Shown in pieces: positions 47,242 to 56,387 of a DNA stretch of 64,000 bases. The position numbers and the translations under genes are program-made. The DNA lies in assembly GCF_004358025.1 (NCBI RefSeq), contig NZ_SMTL01000002.1, forward strand, positions 992,001-1,056,000, given 5' to 3'. Each line of letters opens with the position of its first letter. The first letter of the stretch is position 1. The DNA is from Rhizobium deserti. GTDB taxonomy: Bacteria; Pseudomonadota; Alphaproteobacteria; Rhizobiales; Rhizobiaceae. The notes under the pieces are model-generated. The model was not told where the DNA came from. It ran no database searches and saw nothing but the letters and a program-made list of their open reading frames with translations.

Positions 47242-47793
47242 TCAGAACTTGACGGTCGGCACGGCGCGATCCGCTTTATTGGTGATCTCGAAATATGGGC
47301 GCTTCGAAAAGCCGAACTGACCAGCAATGAGGTTGGACGGAAAGCTCTCGACCTTGACGTTCAAATCGCGGGCGGCGCCGTTATAATAACGCCGTGACAT
47401 CTGCAGCTCGCCTTCGATGGTTTCCAGAGATGCCTGCAGCTCGGAAAAGTTTTGGTTGGCCTTCAGTTCCGGATAGGCTTCTGCAAGCGCAATGATCTTG
47501 CCGAGTGCCTGACCGAGCAGACCTTCCACCTGGGCGCGGCCCGCGACATCCCCTGCCGGCACCGCCTGCGCCTGGTTGCGCAGCTTGACGACTTCCTCAA
47601 AAGTGCCCTTTTCGTGCGCCGCGTAACCCTTGACGGTTTCGACCAGGCTCGGGATGAGATCGGCACGCCGCTTCAACTGAACGTCGATGCCCGACCAGGC
47701 CTCTTCCGCCATCTGGCGAGCTTTGACGAGGCCGTTATACATTAGAACAACGTAAAGGCCGACGAGAACGACTAGTCCAAGTACAATATACAA
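47242..47793 (-). CDS. LemA family membrane-anchored protein
   Basis: LemA-type protein, 183 residues: an N-terminal membrane anchor (IVLGLVVLVGLYVVLMYNGLV) and a helical bundle with AEEAWSGIDVQLKRRADLIPSLVETVKGYAAHE, the family signature, and the conserved ARDLNVKVESFPSNLIA near the end. The start is TTG 47791-47793 with GGGGGA about nine bases upstream. LemA proteins are linked to envelope processes, but no activity is established. The gene lies between glyQ (79 bp) and the DUF2207 gene (13 bp). Confidence 0.92.
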   Translation of the reverse strand: MYIVLGLVVLVGLYVVLMYNGLVKARQMAEEAWSGIDVQLKRRADLIPSLVETVKGYAAHEKGTFEEVVKLRNQAQAVPAGDVAGRAQVEGLLGQALGKIIALAEAYPELKANQNFSELQASLETIEGELQMSRRYYNGAARDLNVKVESFPSNLIAGQFGFSKRPYFEITNKADRAVPTVKF

Positions 47794-47872
47794 GCTTTTA
47801 ATCCCCCAGGATAAGCTAACCCCGAGCGGACACTAAGTCGGCAAATAGAGATTGTCACTAAGAAAGAAGAGG

Positions 47873-48829
47873 TTAGGCCGCGTCCTTACCAAAATTGGCA
47901 CCACCGGCATCCGTCAGCAGGAAGGCCTCGCCGCAAGCCTTTGCCAAAGTCCGAACCCGCAGGATGTAGCTCTGGCGTTCCGTCACCGAAATGACTCCGC
48001 GGGCATCCAGCAGGTTGAAGACGTGGGATGCTTTGATGCACTGATCATAGGCGGGGAAGACGCATTTATGGAGCGCCTGGTTGGCGTGATTGCCCGGAGC
48101 ACCGGCTGCGAGCAGAGCCTGGCATTCCTTTTCGGCATCGATGAAATGCTGGTGCAGCATGTCGGTATTGGCGAATTCGAAATTGTGCCGCGAATATTCC
48201 TGCTCCGCCTGCAGAAAGACATCGCCGTAGGAGATCTTTTCGTCGCCCTCGCGACCGTTGAAGTTCAGGTCGTAGACATTGTCGACGCCCTGAACATACA
48301 TGGCCAGGCGCTCCAGGCCATAGGTCAGCTCGCCGGCGACCGGCGAAACCTCGATGCCGCAGACCTGCTGGAAATAGGTGAACTGCGACACCTCCATGCC
48401 GTCGCACCAGCATTCCCAGCCAAGACCCCAAGCGCCAAGCGTCGGGCTTTCCCAGTCGTCCTCGACGAAGCGGACATCATGCAGCAGGGGGTCGAGACCG
48501 ATCGCCTCGAGCGAGCCCAGATAGAGCTCCTGCAGGTTGGACGGGTTCGGCTTCAAAATGACCTGATATTGATAATAATGCTGAAGACGGTTCGGGTTCT
48601 CGCCGTAGCGACCATCCGAAGGACGCCTTGAGGGCTGCACATAGGCCGCCTTCCAGGGCTTAGGTCCCAGCGCACGCAGCGTCGTGGCCGGATGGAAAGT
48701 GCCGGCTCCCACCTCCATGTCGTAGGGCTGCAACACGGCGCAGCCCTTGTCGGCCCAATAATGGTGGAGCGCGAGGATCAGCCCCTGGAAGGAGCGGGTC
48801 GGAGACATATGGTCGGGCAGATCAGTCAT
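47873..48829 (-). CDS. glyQ: Glycyl-tRNA synthetase alpha subunit
   Basis: GlyQ, 318 residues, the catalytic class II alpha subunit that activates glycine. Recognisable parts are [44 protein letters not shown] near the start, [32 protein letters not shown], and [19 protein letters not shown]. The start at 48829 gives the usual [16 protein letters not shown]. It heads the four-gene minus-strand group that ends with glyS. Confidence 0.97.
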   Translation of the reverse strand: MTDLPDHMSPTRSFQGLILALHHYWADKGCAVLQPYDMEVGAGTFHPATTLRALGPKPWKAAYVQPSRRPSDGRYGENPNRLQHYYQYQVILKPNPSNLQELYLGSLEAIGLDPLLHDVRFVEDDWESPTLGAWGLGWECWCDGMEVSQFTYFQQVCGIEVSPVAGELTYGLERLAMYVQGVDNVYDLNFNGREGDEKISYGDVFLQAEQEYSRHNFEFANTDMLHQHFIDAEKECQALLAAGAPGNHANQALHKCVFPAYDQCIKASHVFNLLDARGVISVTERQSYILRVRTLAKACGEAFLLTDAGGANFGKDAA

Positions 48830-48973
48830 GGGAATATCGCCAGATGATTGATTTTTCCGGACGAGTGCCATGCAGGGCGGCAGGGGTCAAGGATTTATGC
48901 ACCTCGCGGCATAGCGGCTTTGCCGGCGCGGGGCGATCCGTGATAAGCTGCGATCAGTTTTCCGGAGGCCGAA

Positions 48974-49264
48974 ATGAACGTCAAGAACACGATCACGCTT
49001 TCCGACCGCTACATGCGGCGCGCCGAACAGATGGTGGAAGACGGCCAATTCTCGTCGATCGAAAAGGTCGTCGAAGCAGGCATCGACGAACTGCTGCGGT
49101 CCGACGATCTGACGCCGGAACAGAACGAGGCGGTGATGGGCATGGCAGACGAGATCCGCCGAAGGATGGAACTGCCGAGGGATCAGTGGATCCCCTGGGA
49201 CGGCGAGGCAGTGGCCGACAGGATCAAGGCGAAGCTTGACAAGAAATACAATAAGCAAGGATGA
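48974..49264 (+). CDS. ParD-like ribbon-helix-helix antitoxin
   Basis: 96 residues. The N-terminus NVKNTITLSDRYMRRAEQMVEDGQFSSIEKVVEAGI fits a ribbon-helix-helix DNA-binding fold of ParD/CopG type; the C-terminal half is a charged helix suited to wrap a toxin. GGAGG precedes ATG 48974. The gene overlaps the following ParE/RelE-like gene by four bases. Such antitoxins also repress their own promoter, which would lie in the 144-bp gap before it. Confidence 0.85.
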   Translation: MNVKNTITLSDRYMRRAEQMVEDGQFSSIEKVVEAGIDELLRSDDLTPEQNEAVMGMADEIRRRMELPRDQWIPWDGEAVADRIKAKLDKKYNKQG

Positions 49265-49575
49265 TCTATCGCATCATCAATCACCCGCTTGTTGAAAGCG
49301 ACCTGTTTGACATCACGGATATGGTCTCGTCCTATGCGGGTTTAACGATTGGGAAGTCCAAAACCAGCGAAATCACCCGCTTCATATCGAACCTTTCAAG
49401 CTTCCCGAAAATCGGTTCGATCCGCAGCGATATACTGCCGGGTCTGCGCGCCATTCCGGCAGCCGAAAAAGCCGTCGTCTGCTTCACGGTCGATGACGCG
49501 AGTCTGACCGTCTTCATCATCTGTATCAGCTATGCGGGTTCCGACTGGGCGTCGCGGGTGAAAGAGCGGAGCTAG
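49261..49575 (+). CDS. ParE/RelE-superfamily toxin
   Basis: 104 residues of the RelE/ParE fold: an N-terminal strand and helix (YRIINHPLVESDLFDITDMVSSYAG), the central LSSFPKIGSIRSDILPGLRAIPAAEKAVVCFTVDD strands and a short end. The LPGLRAIP segment with its Arg matches ParE more than RelE, so gyrase rather than mRNA would be the expected target. ATG 49261 overlaps the antitoxin stop. The frame is intact, so the module may be active. Confidence 0.83.
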   Translation: MIYRIINHPLVESDLFDITDMVSSYAGLTIGKSKTSEITRFISNLSSFPKIGSIRSDILPGLRAIPAAEKAVVCFTVDDASLTVFIICISYAGSDWASRVKERS

Positions 49576-49578
49576 CGT

Positions 49579-49770
49579 CTATTCCTCGTCGCGCTTGATC
49601 CGGTATTCGCCAGAAACCGGGTCCTTTTCCAAGGTCGCGACCGCGCCGGTGCGGCGTTCCTGTTCCTCACGACGCTTGCGGCTGGAAAGCCGCTGGGCGT
49701 CCATGATGAAACGCTTGTAAAGCATCCAGCCGCCGCAAATCACGACGATCAAGAATATGAGCTGCGCCAT
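49579..49770 (-). CDS. Small single-pass membrane protein
   Basis: 63 residues: one N-terminal membrane helix (MAQLIFLIVVICGGWMLYKRF) and a highly charged cytoplasmic tail (SSRKRREEQERRTG) ending in DPVSGEYRIKRDEE. GGGGGA lies just upstream. It follows the S49 peptidase gene by 20 bp on the same strand and may be co-transcribed with it. No function is known to me. Confidence 0.75.
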   Translation of the reverse strand: MAQLIFLIVVICGGWMLYKRFIMDAQRLSSRKRREEQERRTGAVATLEKDPVSGEYRIKRDEE

Positions 49771-49790
49771 TCATCCCCCTCGTCCGGACT

Positions 49791-50654
49791 TCAGAGCCCG
49801 TAACGGCTCCACAATGCCCTTTCCTCGATGCCTTCGGCAAGACCCGCACCGGCACTCCCGGCAATTTCGCCAAGGCCCAGGCCTCGCGATAGCACGCCCG
49901 GCACGCGGCGACCGAAAAGGCTGCGGGTACCACCGATGAGTTCGAGCTTGGCGTCCTTGCCGAAGCGGCGCTTGACGACGCCGCGCATCTCGCCGAGGCC
50001 GTCGATCAGGCCGAGTTCAAGTCCGCGCAGGCCGGTCCAGAAGAGACCGGAAAAAATGGTCGGATCATCTGCAAGCCGCTCACCGCGGCGCATTTTCACC
50101 ATTTCGATGAAGACCTTGTGGATCTCGAGCTGCAGCGTCTTCAGATATTCCACATCGCCTTCTTTTTCAGGCTGGAAGGGGTCAAGGATGACCTTGTTTT
50201 CACCGGCCGTGTAGACCCGGCGCTCGACACCGATCTTGCGCAGCAGTTCTGGGAAGCCGAAGCCGCCCGAAACGACGCCGATCGAGCCGACGATCGAGGT
50301 CGGATCGGCAAAGATCTCGTCGCCGGCCAGCGCGATCATGTAGCCGCCGGATGCCGCGACGTCCTCGACGAAGACCAGCACCTTCTTATCTTTTTCCTCA
50401 GCCAGCGCCCGAATGCGCTGGAATATCAATCGCGATTGCACGGGTGATCCGCCCGGCGAGTTGATGGATATGACAACGACCGGCGACGCCTTCTTCGCGA
50501 ATGCCTTTTCCAGCATGGGCGCAACGGTGGCAAGATTGAGCGTCGGCTTGAACTGGTTGCCGCCCGTCATGATCGCGCCGCTCAGCCGGACCACGGGGAT
50601 CACCATCCCCTTCTTGCGGAACCGTTTCGGCGTCAGGCGCGTCAGAAAATCCAT
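49791..50654 (-). CDS. S49 family (SppA/SohB-like) serine protease
   Basis: 287 residues, the single-domain form of S49 peptidases. The nucleophile Ser is in FVEDVAASGGYMIALAGDEI, and TSIVGSIGVVSGGF follows; the general-base Lys is probably the one in YTAGENKVILDPF. SINSPGG earlier in the chain contributes the oxyanion hole. Related proteins clear signal peptides or process membrane proteins. No strong N-terminal membrane segment is seen. Upstream on the same strand, 89 bp away, is the methyltransferase gene. Confidence 0.9.
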   Translation of the reverse strand: MDFLTRLTPKRFRKKGMVIPVVRLSGAIMTGGNQFKPTLNLATVAPMLEKAFAKKASPVVVISINSPGGSPVQSRLIFQRIRALAEEKDKKVLVFVEDVAASGGYMIALAGDEIFADPTSIVGSIGVVSGGFGFPELLRKIGVERRVYTAGENKVILDPFQPEKEGDVEYLKTLQLEIHKVFIEMVKMRRGERLADDPTIFSGLFWTGLRGLELGLIDGLGEMRGVVKRRFGKDAKLELIGGTRSLFGRRVPGVLSRGLGLGEIAGSAGAGLAEGIEERALWSRYGL

Positions 50655-50743
50655 CTTTGATCCTGCTTTTGCAAATATTAGAGCTTGCGTGATGTAAGTA
50701 ACGGCAGCGGGAACACAATGGTTGCGCTTGAAAAATCCCCGGT

Positions 50744-51574
50744 TCAGCGCCTTGTTCGAGCATAAGCCACTCGTCCGTTATTGAGGTCATCGACCAGGCT
50801 CGCAAAGGAATGACCGGGGCCTTCGTGGACGACCAGGGGCGCCCGCAGTGCAAGCCTCGCCCTCGACCCCTTGATGGCAGTGACCAGAACACGGGTGGCG
50901 TCTTCTCCCGGACGCGGATGCAGAGCCGTGATCTCAAGCCCGCCGAAACGCCTGCCGCAGGCCGCGATGATCTCGGCTACGGATTGCGGCCGGGCTATCA
51001 GCGATAGCTGGCCGCCAGGCTTCATGATGGCGCCGGCTGTCCGTATCCACGTCTCGAACAGCTCTTCGGTCATCGCATGCGCTTGCGCCTTCAGGGCATC
51101 GGGCGTGCGCCGGTCACCGGAATGATTGAACGGCGGGTTCATGATCACATGGTCATGAACCTCGTCCTGAAGGCCAGCTGCAAGGCGTGCCTTACCGGTC
51201 AAGGTGACATCCGCCTCCACAACCTCGACGCGGTGGGCGAGGAAGCGGTTTTCCTCAAGCGCCAGGGAGCGCCGCGCATAGTCCGCCATCAGCTGTGACT
51301 TTTCGACCAGCAAGACCTTTGCCAAAGGAAGACGCGCTGCCACCGCAAGACCAGCGGCACCGGCACCGGCGCCGAGATCGGCAACGCTTACGGGACCATC
51401 TGCGGCAACGAGCGAGGCGAGCAGCATGGCATCCACCCCTGAGCGATGCCCCTCCCCCTTCGGCTGAACCACATGAAACCGACCGCGATGGAACGCATCG
51501 ACCGTATACGACATCTCGGCGGCCGCCACGCCGATGGCTGTGCCCGAGGCATTATCTTCCGAAGCAGGCTTCAC
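50744..51574 (-). CDS. SAM-dependent methyltransferase, TrmN6-like
   Basis: 276 residues. The SAM-binding site is VADLGAGAGAAGLAVAARLP and the N6-adenine type motif NPPF appears in HDHVIMNPPFNHSG. The overall sequence, with FHVVQPKGEGHRSGVDAMLLASLV, fits the TrmN6/YfiC group that methylates A37 of tRNA1Val; the target here is inferred. The start is GTG 51572-51574, overlapping the DUF2007 stop. An internal ATG about 21 codons in (MSYTVDAFHRG) would also fit the family. Confidence 0.87.
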   Translation of the reverse strand: MKPASEDNASGTAIGVAAAEMSYTVDAFHRGRFHVVQPKGEGHRSGVDAMLLASLVAADGPVSVADLGAGAGAAGLAVAARLPLAKVLLVEKSQLMADYARRSLALEENRFLAHRVEVVEADVTLTGKARLAAGLQDEVHDHVIMNPPFNHSGDRRTPDALKAQAHAMTEELFETWIRTAGAIMKPGGQLSLIARPQSVAEIIAACGRRFGGLEITALHPRPGEDATRVLVTAIKGSRARLALRAPLVVHEGPGHSFASLVDDLNNGRVAYARTRR

Positions 51575-51792
51575 GCCTTGAGCTCCGCTTCCAACCCCGC
51601 ATCCTTGAAAATGCGCCGAGCCTCATCGGCCCGATCGCTCTCGACGAGAAAGCGGCGCGGCAGAAGCCCGAGCGACCCCTCCAGCACGCTCATCGACTGA
51701 TCGGCGATCATGCAGTGAATGCCGGCTTCCTTCATCAGGCTTTCCGCCAGCGACAGGATCACCAGGTCGTTCGTGCGGATGATCTCCTGCAT
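51571..51792 (-). CDS. DUF2007 (putative signal-transducing) protein
   Basis: 73 residues of the DUF2007 family: MQEIIRTNDLVILSLAESLMKEAGIHCMI followed by RRFLVESDRADEARRIFKDAGLE, a ferredoxin-like fold expected. The function is unknown. Its stop overlaps the GTG start of the methyltransferase gene, so the pair is translationally coupled. It is divergent from ispB. Confidence 0.88.
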   Translation of the reverse strand: MQEIIRTNDLVILSLAESLMKEAGIHCMIADQSMSVLEGSLGLLPRRFLVESDRADEARRIFKDAGLEAELKA

Positions 51793-51899
51793 GATGGCGA
51801 AATACCCTTGTTAAACGAAGCGTGATGCGTTTTGCGCTTGCCGCACTATCTGCCTCTTTCTATTGTGCTTTGAAAGATTTCGATAGGGAGGCCTGGTCA

Positions 51900-52916
51900 T
51901 TGGGCGTCGTCATACCGCTTGAAGAAGGCAAAAACAAACCTGCGTCCGTCAAGCCGCTGGTGGATCTGACAAAAGCGGACATGGAACGGGTGAACCAGTT
52001 GATCCTGTCCAAGGCCGGATCCGACGTGCAAATGATCCCGGAAGTCGCCAACCACCTGATTTCATCGGGCGGAAAGCGGCTGCGCCCGATGCTGACGCTC
52101 GCTTCGGCCTCGCTGTTCGGCTATCAGGGCGACCACCATGTCAAGCTGGCTACCAGCGTCGAGTTCATGCATACGGCGACGCTGCTGCATGACGACGTGG
52201 TGGATGAAAGCGACCTGAGGCGCGGCAAGTCGACGGCACGGATGATCTGGGGCAACCAAGCCAGCGTGCTTGTCGGCGACTTCCTTCTCGGCCAGGCATT
52301 CCGAATGATGGTGGATGTGGGCTCGATGGAAGCACTCGACGTGCTTTCGGCCGCAGCTTCGGTGATTGCCGAAGGCGAAGTGCTGCAGCTCTCCGTCGCC
52401 AAGAACATGGAAACGACGGAGGATGACTATCTTTCCGTCATTCGCGCCAAGACCGCAGCCCTTTTTGCCGCTGCCGCCGAAGTCGGGCCGATCATCGCCA
52501 ATGCGGACAAGTCCAGCCGCTCGGCGCTGAGGTCGTACGGGATGAATCTCGGGCTCGCCTTCCAACTGGTCGATGATGCGCTGGACTACGGCGGCAAGGC
52601 CGCCGACCTCGGCAAGAATGTCGGCGACGATTTTCGCGAGGGCAAGATCACCCTGCCGGTCATCCTCGCCTATCGCCGCGGCACCGAAGGCGAGCGCGCC
52701 TTCTGGCGCGAGGCGATCGAGAACGGCGAGAGCAGTGAAGAAAACCTCGAAAAGGCGCTCGGCCTTATCAATAAGTATGGCGCCCTGAACGACACGATCG
52801 GCAGAGCCTTGCATTACGGCACCATGGCTCGCGATGCGCTTGCTCCCCTGCCGGCTTCTCTGCTCAAGGCGGCGCTTCTCGAGGTCATCGACTTCTCGAT
52901 CCAGCGGGTCAACTGA
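51900..52916 (+). CDS. ispB: Polyprenyl (octa/decaprenyl) diphosphate synthase
   Basis: A trans-prenyl synthase of 338 residues that builds the long tail of ubiquinone from IPP. The first Asp-rich motif is LLHDDVVDESDLRRGK and the second LAFQLVDDALDY; SSGGKRLRPML gives the substrate Lys/Arg. The chain length (C40 or C50, the latter usual in rhizobia) cannot be read by eye. The start is TTG 51900 with GGGAGG (51886-51891) eight bases upstream, giving the family N-terminus MGVVIPLE; the frame continues upstream to 51822 without support. It is divergent from DUF2007. Confidence 0.93.
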   Translation: MGVVIPLEEGKNKPASVKPLVDLTKADMERVNQLILSKAGSDVQMIPEVANHLISSGGKRLRPMLTLASASLFGYQGDHHVKLATSVEFMHTATLLHDDVVDESDLRRGKSTARMIWGNQASVLVGDFLLGQAFRMMVDVGSMEALDVLSAAASVIAEGEVLQLSVAKNMETTEDDYLSVIRAKTAALFAAAAEVGPIIANADKSSRSALRSYGMNLGLAFQLVDDALDYGGKAADLGKNVGDDFREGKITLPVILAYRRGTEGERAFWREAIENGESSEENLEKALGLINKYGALNDTIGRALHYGTMARDALAPLPASLLKAALLEVIDFSIQRVN

Positions 52917-52937
52917 ACTTAATCTGGGACAGGGCCT

Positions 52938-52962
52938 CGGGTCGACATTTCTTGCCGACCCG
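52938..52962 (+). terminator. Weak hairpin after ispB
   Basis: CGGGTCG (52938-52944) pairs with CGACCCG (52956-52962) around an 11-base loop. No T-run follows on the plus strand, so it may be an RNA end stabiliser rather than a true terminator. Confidence 0.3.
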
Positions 52963-53052
52963 CTTCAAAAAAGCCATTCTGTCATGAATCAATCGGCGCA
53001 AGATCGGGCGGCGCCATGCCGCCGAATCATGCTCTTACGAAAGGCATTCTTT

Positions 53053-54894
53053 ATGCGGCAGAAATTACGCCTTCTTCTGCTTTCCGGCGTTGCGCTCGCC
53101 ACCGCCCTGACGCTGAGCGGTTTCGCGCAGGCTGCGACGGCCGAGCCAAAGCCGGCGACAGAAGACGCGGTCAAATTTGAGGCCGATGACGCCAACTCGT
53201 TTTCCGGTGCCTTCCTCGCCGCCCGGACGGCCGATGTGGACCATGATTATGCCAGCGCCATCTCGCTTTACCGCAAGGCGCTGATCTTCGACCCCGCCAA
53301 TCTGGAAATCCGTGAGCGGCTGATGATCTCGCTGCTCCTCAATGGCGAATTCGAGAGCGGGCTGAAGGAAGCCGACGCCTTGAAGGGGGATGCAGCGGTC
53401 GAACGCATCACTCGCATCGTACGGGGGCTCGATGCCATCCGCGACGGAAAATTCGATTCGGCGCGCAAGATCCTCGCCTATGACGGCCCCAACGACCTCG
53501 ACCGGCTGACCCATCAACTTCTGGCGGCATGGGCGGAAGTCGGCGGCGGCAAGGGCAAGCAGGCGATGGCGACGATCAGCGGGCTCAAGGGCCCGGACTG
53601 GTTCAAGGTGTTCACCGACTACCACCTTGGCGCCATGGCGCTGGTGGCCGGCGACGTCAACGCCGCCCGCAAGTCTCTCAACAATGCGGTGACCAATCGC
53701 GACGCGGTTGCCACCGCACCCGATACGTTCATGCGCGCCGTCATGGCGCTGGCGCGCCTGGAGGCGTCAGCCGGCAATAAGCAGAAGGCGCTCGATGCCA
53801 TTTCGGTCGGCGACGAGCTGATCAGCAATTACGCGCCCTTGAAGGCATTGCGCCAGAGCATCGAAAAGGGCGAGAAGCCGGTCCAGCAGGTTACCAATGC
53901 AGCCGAGGGGGCCGCAGGCGTGCTGTTTTCGATCGGCGGTGCTTTGAACCGCCAGGGTGCCGAGGACATGGTGGCTCTGTATCTGCAGGTCGCGCATGCC
54001 ATGGACCCCAAAAGCGCGGACACGCTGATCATGCTGGGCGGCATTGCCGAGAAGCTCGAAAATCCGCAGCGCGCCATCGCCTTGTATCGACAGGTGCCGG
54101 CCGATTCGCCGATGCGGCGCATTTCCGAGCTGCAGCTGGGTGTAACCCTTTCCGACACCGGCAAGGTGGAAGAGGCAAAGCAGCACCTCAAGGCGCTGAT
54201 CGAATCCGATCCTGCCGACATCCGCAGCTATATCGCCTATGGCAGCGTGCTTTCCGAGGCCAAGGACTACAAGGCCATGGCGGAAAACTATGACAAGGCT
54301 GTGGAAGTGATCGGCCCCGTGCCGCGACCGGCCGACTGGACTGTCTTCTTCCAGCGCGGCATCGCCTATGAGCGGCTGAAGCAGTGGGACAAGGCCGAGC
54401 CGAGCTTCCGCAAGGCGCTGGAGCTCAACCCCAATCAGGCGCAGGTCCTTAACTATCTCGGCTATTCGCTGGTTGACATGAACATCAACCTCGACGAGGG
54501 ACTCGACATGATCAAGAAGGCGGTCGATGCCAAGCCGGACGACGGTTACATCGTCGATTCACTCGGCTGGGCCTATTTCCGCCTAGGCAAGTTCGAAGAG
54601 TCGGTGACCGAGCTTGAGCGGGCGGTGCAGTTGCGTGCCGGCGACGCTACGATAAACGATCATCTCGGCGACGCCTACTGGAGGGTGGGCCGCCAGTTGG
54701 AAGCCGTCTACCAGTGGAACCGGGCGCTGATCTCGGAGGGCGACGACGTTAACCGCGATCACATCAAGGACAAGGTCGAGAAGGGCCTGCCGCCGATCGA
54801 TCCGAATTCCACGACAGCCGACCGGAGCACCCCCGAACCCGCCGCTCCCGTGCCCCCGGCGCCAGCACCGGAAAATCCGGACAAGAAGTCCTGA
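53053..54894 (+). CDS. Exported tetratricopeptide repeat protein
   Basis: 613 residues. A signal peptide (MRQKLRLLLLSGVALATALTLSGFAQA) is followed by about ten TPR units; clear ones are DYASAISLYRKALIFDPANL (near 60), QRAIALYRQVPADSP, DKAEPSFRKALELNPNQAQVLNYLGY and FEESVTELERAVQLRAGDATINDHLGDAYWR. A Pro-rich tail ends the protein. Such periplasmic TPR proteins act as assembly or scaffold factors in the envelope; no partner is known. AAAGG precedes ATG 53053. ispE begins at its stop codon, but a terminator-like hairpin lies just after it. Confidence 0.88.
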   Translation: MRQKLRLLLLSGVALATALTLSGFAQAATAEPKPATEDAVKFEADDANSFSGAFLAARTADVDHDYASAISLYRKALIFDPANLEIRERLMISLLLNGEFESGLKEADALKGDAAVERITRIVRGLDAIRDGKFDSARKILAYDGPNDLDRLTHQLLAAWAEVGGGKGKQAMATISGLKGPDWFKVFTDYHLGAMALVAGDVNAARKSLNNAVTNRDAVATAPDTFMRAVMALARLEASAGNKQKALDAISVGDELISNYAPLKALRQSIEKGEKPVQQVTNAAEGAAGVLFSIGGALNRQGAEDMVALYLQVAHAMDPKSADTLIMLGGIAEKLENPQRAIALYRQVPADSPMRRISELQLGVTLSDTGKVEEAKQHLKALIESDPADIRSYIAYGSVLSEAKDYKAMAENYDKAVEVIGPVPRPADWTVFFQRGIAYERLKQWDKAEPSFRKALELNPNQAQVLNYLGYSLVDMNINLDEGLDMIKKAVDAKPDDGYIVDSLGWAYFRLGKFEESVTELERAVQLRAGDATINDHLGDAYWRVGRQLEAVYQWNRALISEGDDVNRDHIKDKVEKGLPPIDPNSTTADRSTPEPAAPVPPAPAPENPDKKS

Positions 54895-55817
54895 TGCCTT
54901 TAGACACCTTTGCCCACGAAAGACCCGCCTCATCGGCGGGTCTTTTCGAATTGGCACCTGCGAAGATCAACCTCGCCCTGCATGTGGTCGGACAGCGGGC
55001 CGACGGTTATCATCTGCTTGAAAGCCTGGTGACATTCGCGGATATGGGTGACGAGCTGAGCTTTTGCCTGGCGGACGAGGATTCATTGATGGTTTCCGGT
55101 CCTTTCGCGCCGGCTCTTTCGGTAGGCGTGGAGGTTGACAATCTGGTGCTGCGGGCACGCGATCTGCTGCGCGACTGCCTGTTGAAAAGCAGCCAGCCCG
55201 CTCCGCCGGTCGCCATTCACCTGGAAAAGAACCTGCCGGTGGCTGCCGGGATCGGCGGCGGTTCCGCCGATGCTGCAGCGACCTTGCGGGGCCTTTTGCG
55301 CCTCTGGCAGGCAGAGATTGCGGAGGCCGAGCTCCTCGCCCTCGCCCTGAAACTGGGCGCCGATGTACCCATGTGCCTGAAGGGCGAAGCCTTGATGGCG
55401 ACAGGCATAGGTGAGGACATCACGCCCTTGCCGGAGCTTCCTTCGCTGGCGCTGGTTCTCGGCAATCCGCTGGTCGGCGTTGCGACGCCGGACATATTTC
55501 GCCGCCTGGCCACCAAGGATAATGCCCCGATCGGACAGATCGCGGCCAAAGACTGGATGCCGCTCCTCAAGACACTGCGCAATGACCTGGAGCCTCCCGC
55601 ACGTTCACTGGTGAGGGAAATCGATCAGATATCGAATATGATTGGTGGCGAAGGCGCCCTGTTGACCCGTATGTCCGGTTCCGGCGCAACCTGTTTCGGC
55701 ATTTTTCCGTCGGCTGATATGGCGCAGACGGCAGCCGCCAACCTTTGCGGCCAGAAGCCGGATTGGTATTTTCAGGCGGTACAGACCGTGGGCCGCAAAT
55801 CTGGAGAAACATCATGA
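54894..55817 (+). CDS. ispE: 4-Diphosphocytidyl-2-C-methyl-D-erythritol kinase
   Basis: IspE, a GHMP kinase that phosphorylates CDP-methylerythritol in the MEP pathway. It has the N-terminal APAKINLALHVVGQRADGYHLLES with the catalytic Lys, the ATP loop LPVAAGIGGGSADAAATLRGL, and the C-terminal MSGSGATCFGIF. With ATG 54894 the product has 307 residues and the start overlaps the TPR stop by one base. However, codons 9-18 contain a perfect terminator-like hairpin, and the family N-terminus only begins at residue 21; TTG 54951 (288 residues) is a possible alternative. The stop overlaps moaB by four bases. Confidence 0.93.
   Translation: MPLDTFAHERPASSAGLFELAPAKINLALHVVGQRADGYHLLESLVTFADMGDELSFCLADEDSLMVSGPFAPALSVGVEVDNLVLRARDLLRDCLLKSSQPAPPVAIHLEKNLPVAAGIGGGSADAAATLRGLLRLWQAEIAEAELLALALKLGADVPMCLKGEALMATGIGEDITPLPELPSLALVLGNPLVGVATPDIFRRLATKDNAPIGQIAAKDWMPLLKTLRNDLEPPARSLVREIDQISNMIGGEGALLTRMSGSGATCFGIFPSADMAQTAAANLCGQKPDWYFQAVQTVGRKSGETS
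54919..54945 (+). terminator. Terminator-like hairpin within the 5' end of ispE
   Basis: AAAGACCCGCC (54919-54929), loop TCATC, GGCGGGTCTTT (54935-54945): a perfect 11-bp stem ending in a T-rich strand, like the other bidirectional terminators of this window. It lies 25 bases after the TPR stop and inside the annotated start of ispE. It may end or attenuate the TPR transcript. Confidence 0.6.
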
Positions 55818-56365
55818 GCCGGATCGACGAGACCCGCCCCTTCGTAGCTGTCGGCATTGCCGTACTGACCGTTTCCGATACCCGCACGCTGGAGAACGAC
55901 AAATCCGGCGATACGCTGGCGGCGCGGATCGCAGAGGCGGGCCATCACCTGAAAGCGCGCGCCATTGTGGCGGACGACAGGGAGGCCATTGCCGGTCAGG
56001 TCCAGGCTTGGACACGCGATCCCGAGATCGATGTCGTCATCACCACCGGCGGAACGGGCTTTACCGGCCGCGATGTGACGCCCGAGGCGCTTGAGCCGCT
56101 ATTCGAAAAACGCATGGACGGCTTTTCGGAAGTGTTTCACCGCATCTCCTATGACAAGATCGGCACCTCGACCATTCAATCCAGGGCCACCGGCGGCGTT
56201 GCTAATGCAACCTTCATCTTCGTGCTGCCGGGCTCGCCAGGCGCCTGCAAGGATGCCTGGGACGGCATATTGAAGGCGCAGCTCGATTACCGCCACATGC
56301 CCTGCAACTTCATCGAGATCATGCCAAGGCTGGACGAGCATCTAAAGCGTGGCGGCAAGCCATGA
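55814..56365 (+). CDS. moaB: Molybdenum cofactor biosynthesis protein MoaB
   Basis: 183 residues of the MoaB/Mog fold, involved in adenylylation of molybdopterin. Signatures are [47 protein letters not shown] and [22 protein letters not shown] precedes ATG 55814, which overlaps the ispE stop (ATGA). The link to ispE is positional, not functional. It ends 22 bp before the convergent glycosyltransferase gene. Confidence 0.95.
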   Translation: MSRIDETRPFVAVGIAVLTVSDTRTLENDKSGDTLAARIAEAGHHLKARAIVADDREAIAGQVQAWTRDPEIDVVITTGGTGFTGRDVTPEALEPLFEKRMDGFSEVFHRISYDKIGTSTIQSRATGGVANATFIFVLPGSPGACKDAWDGILKAQLDYRHMPCNFIEIMPRLDEHLKRGGKP

Positions 56366-56387
56366 AGGCCATGTATACCGCTTCTGG

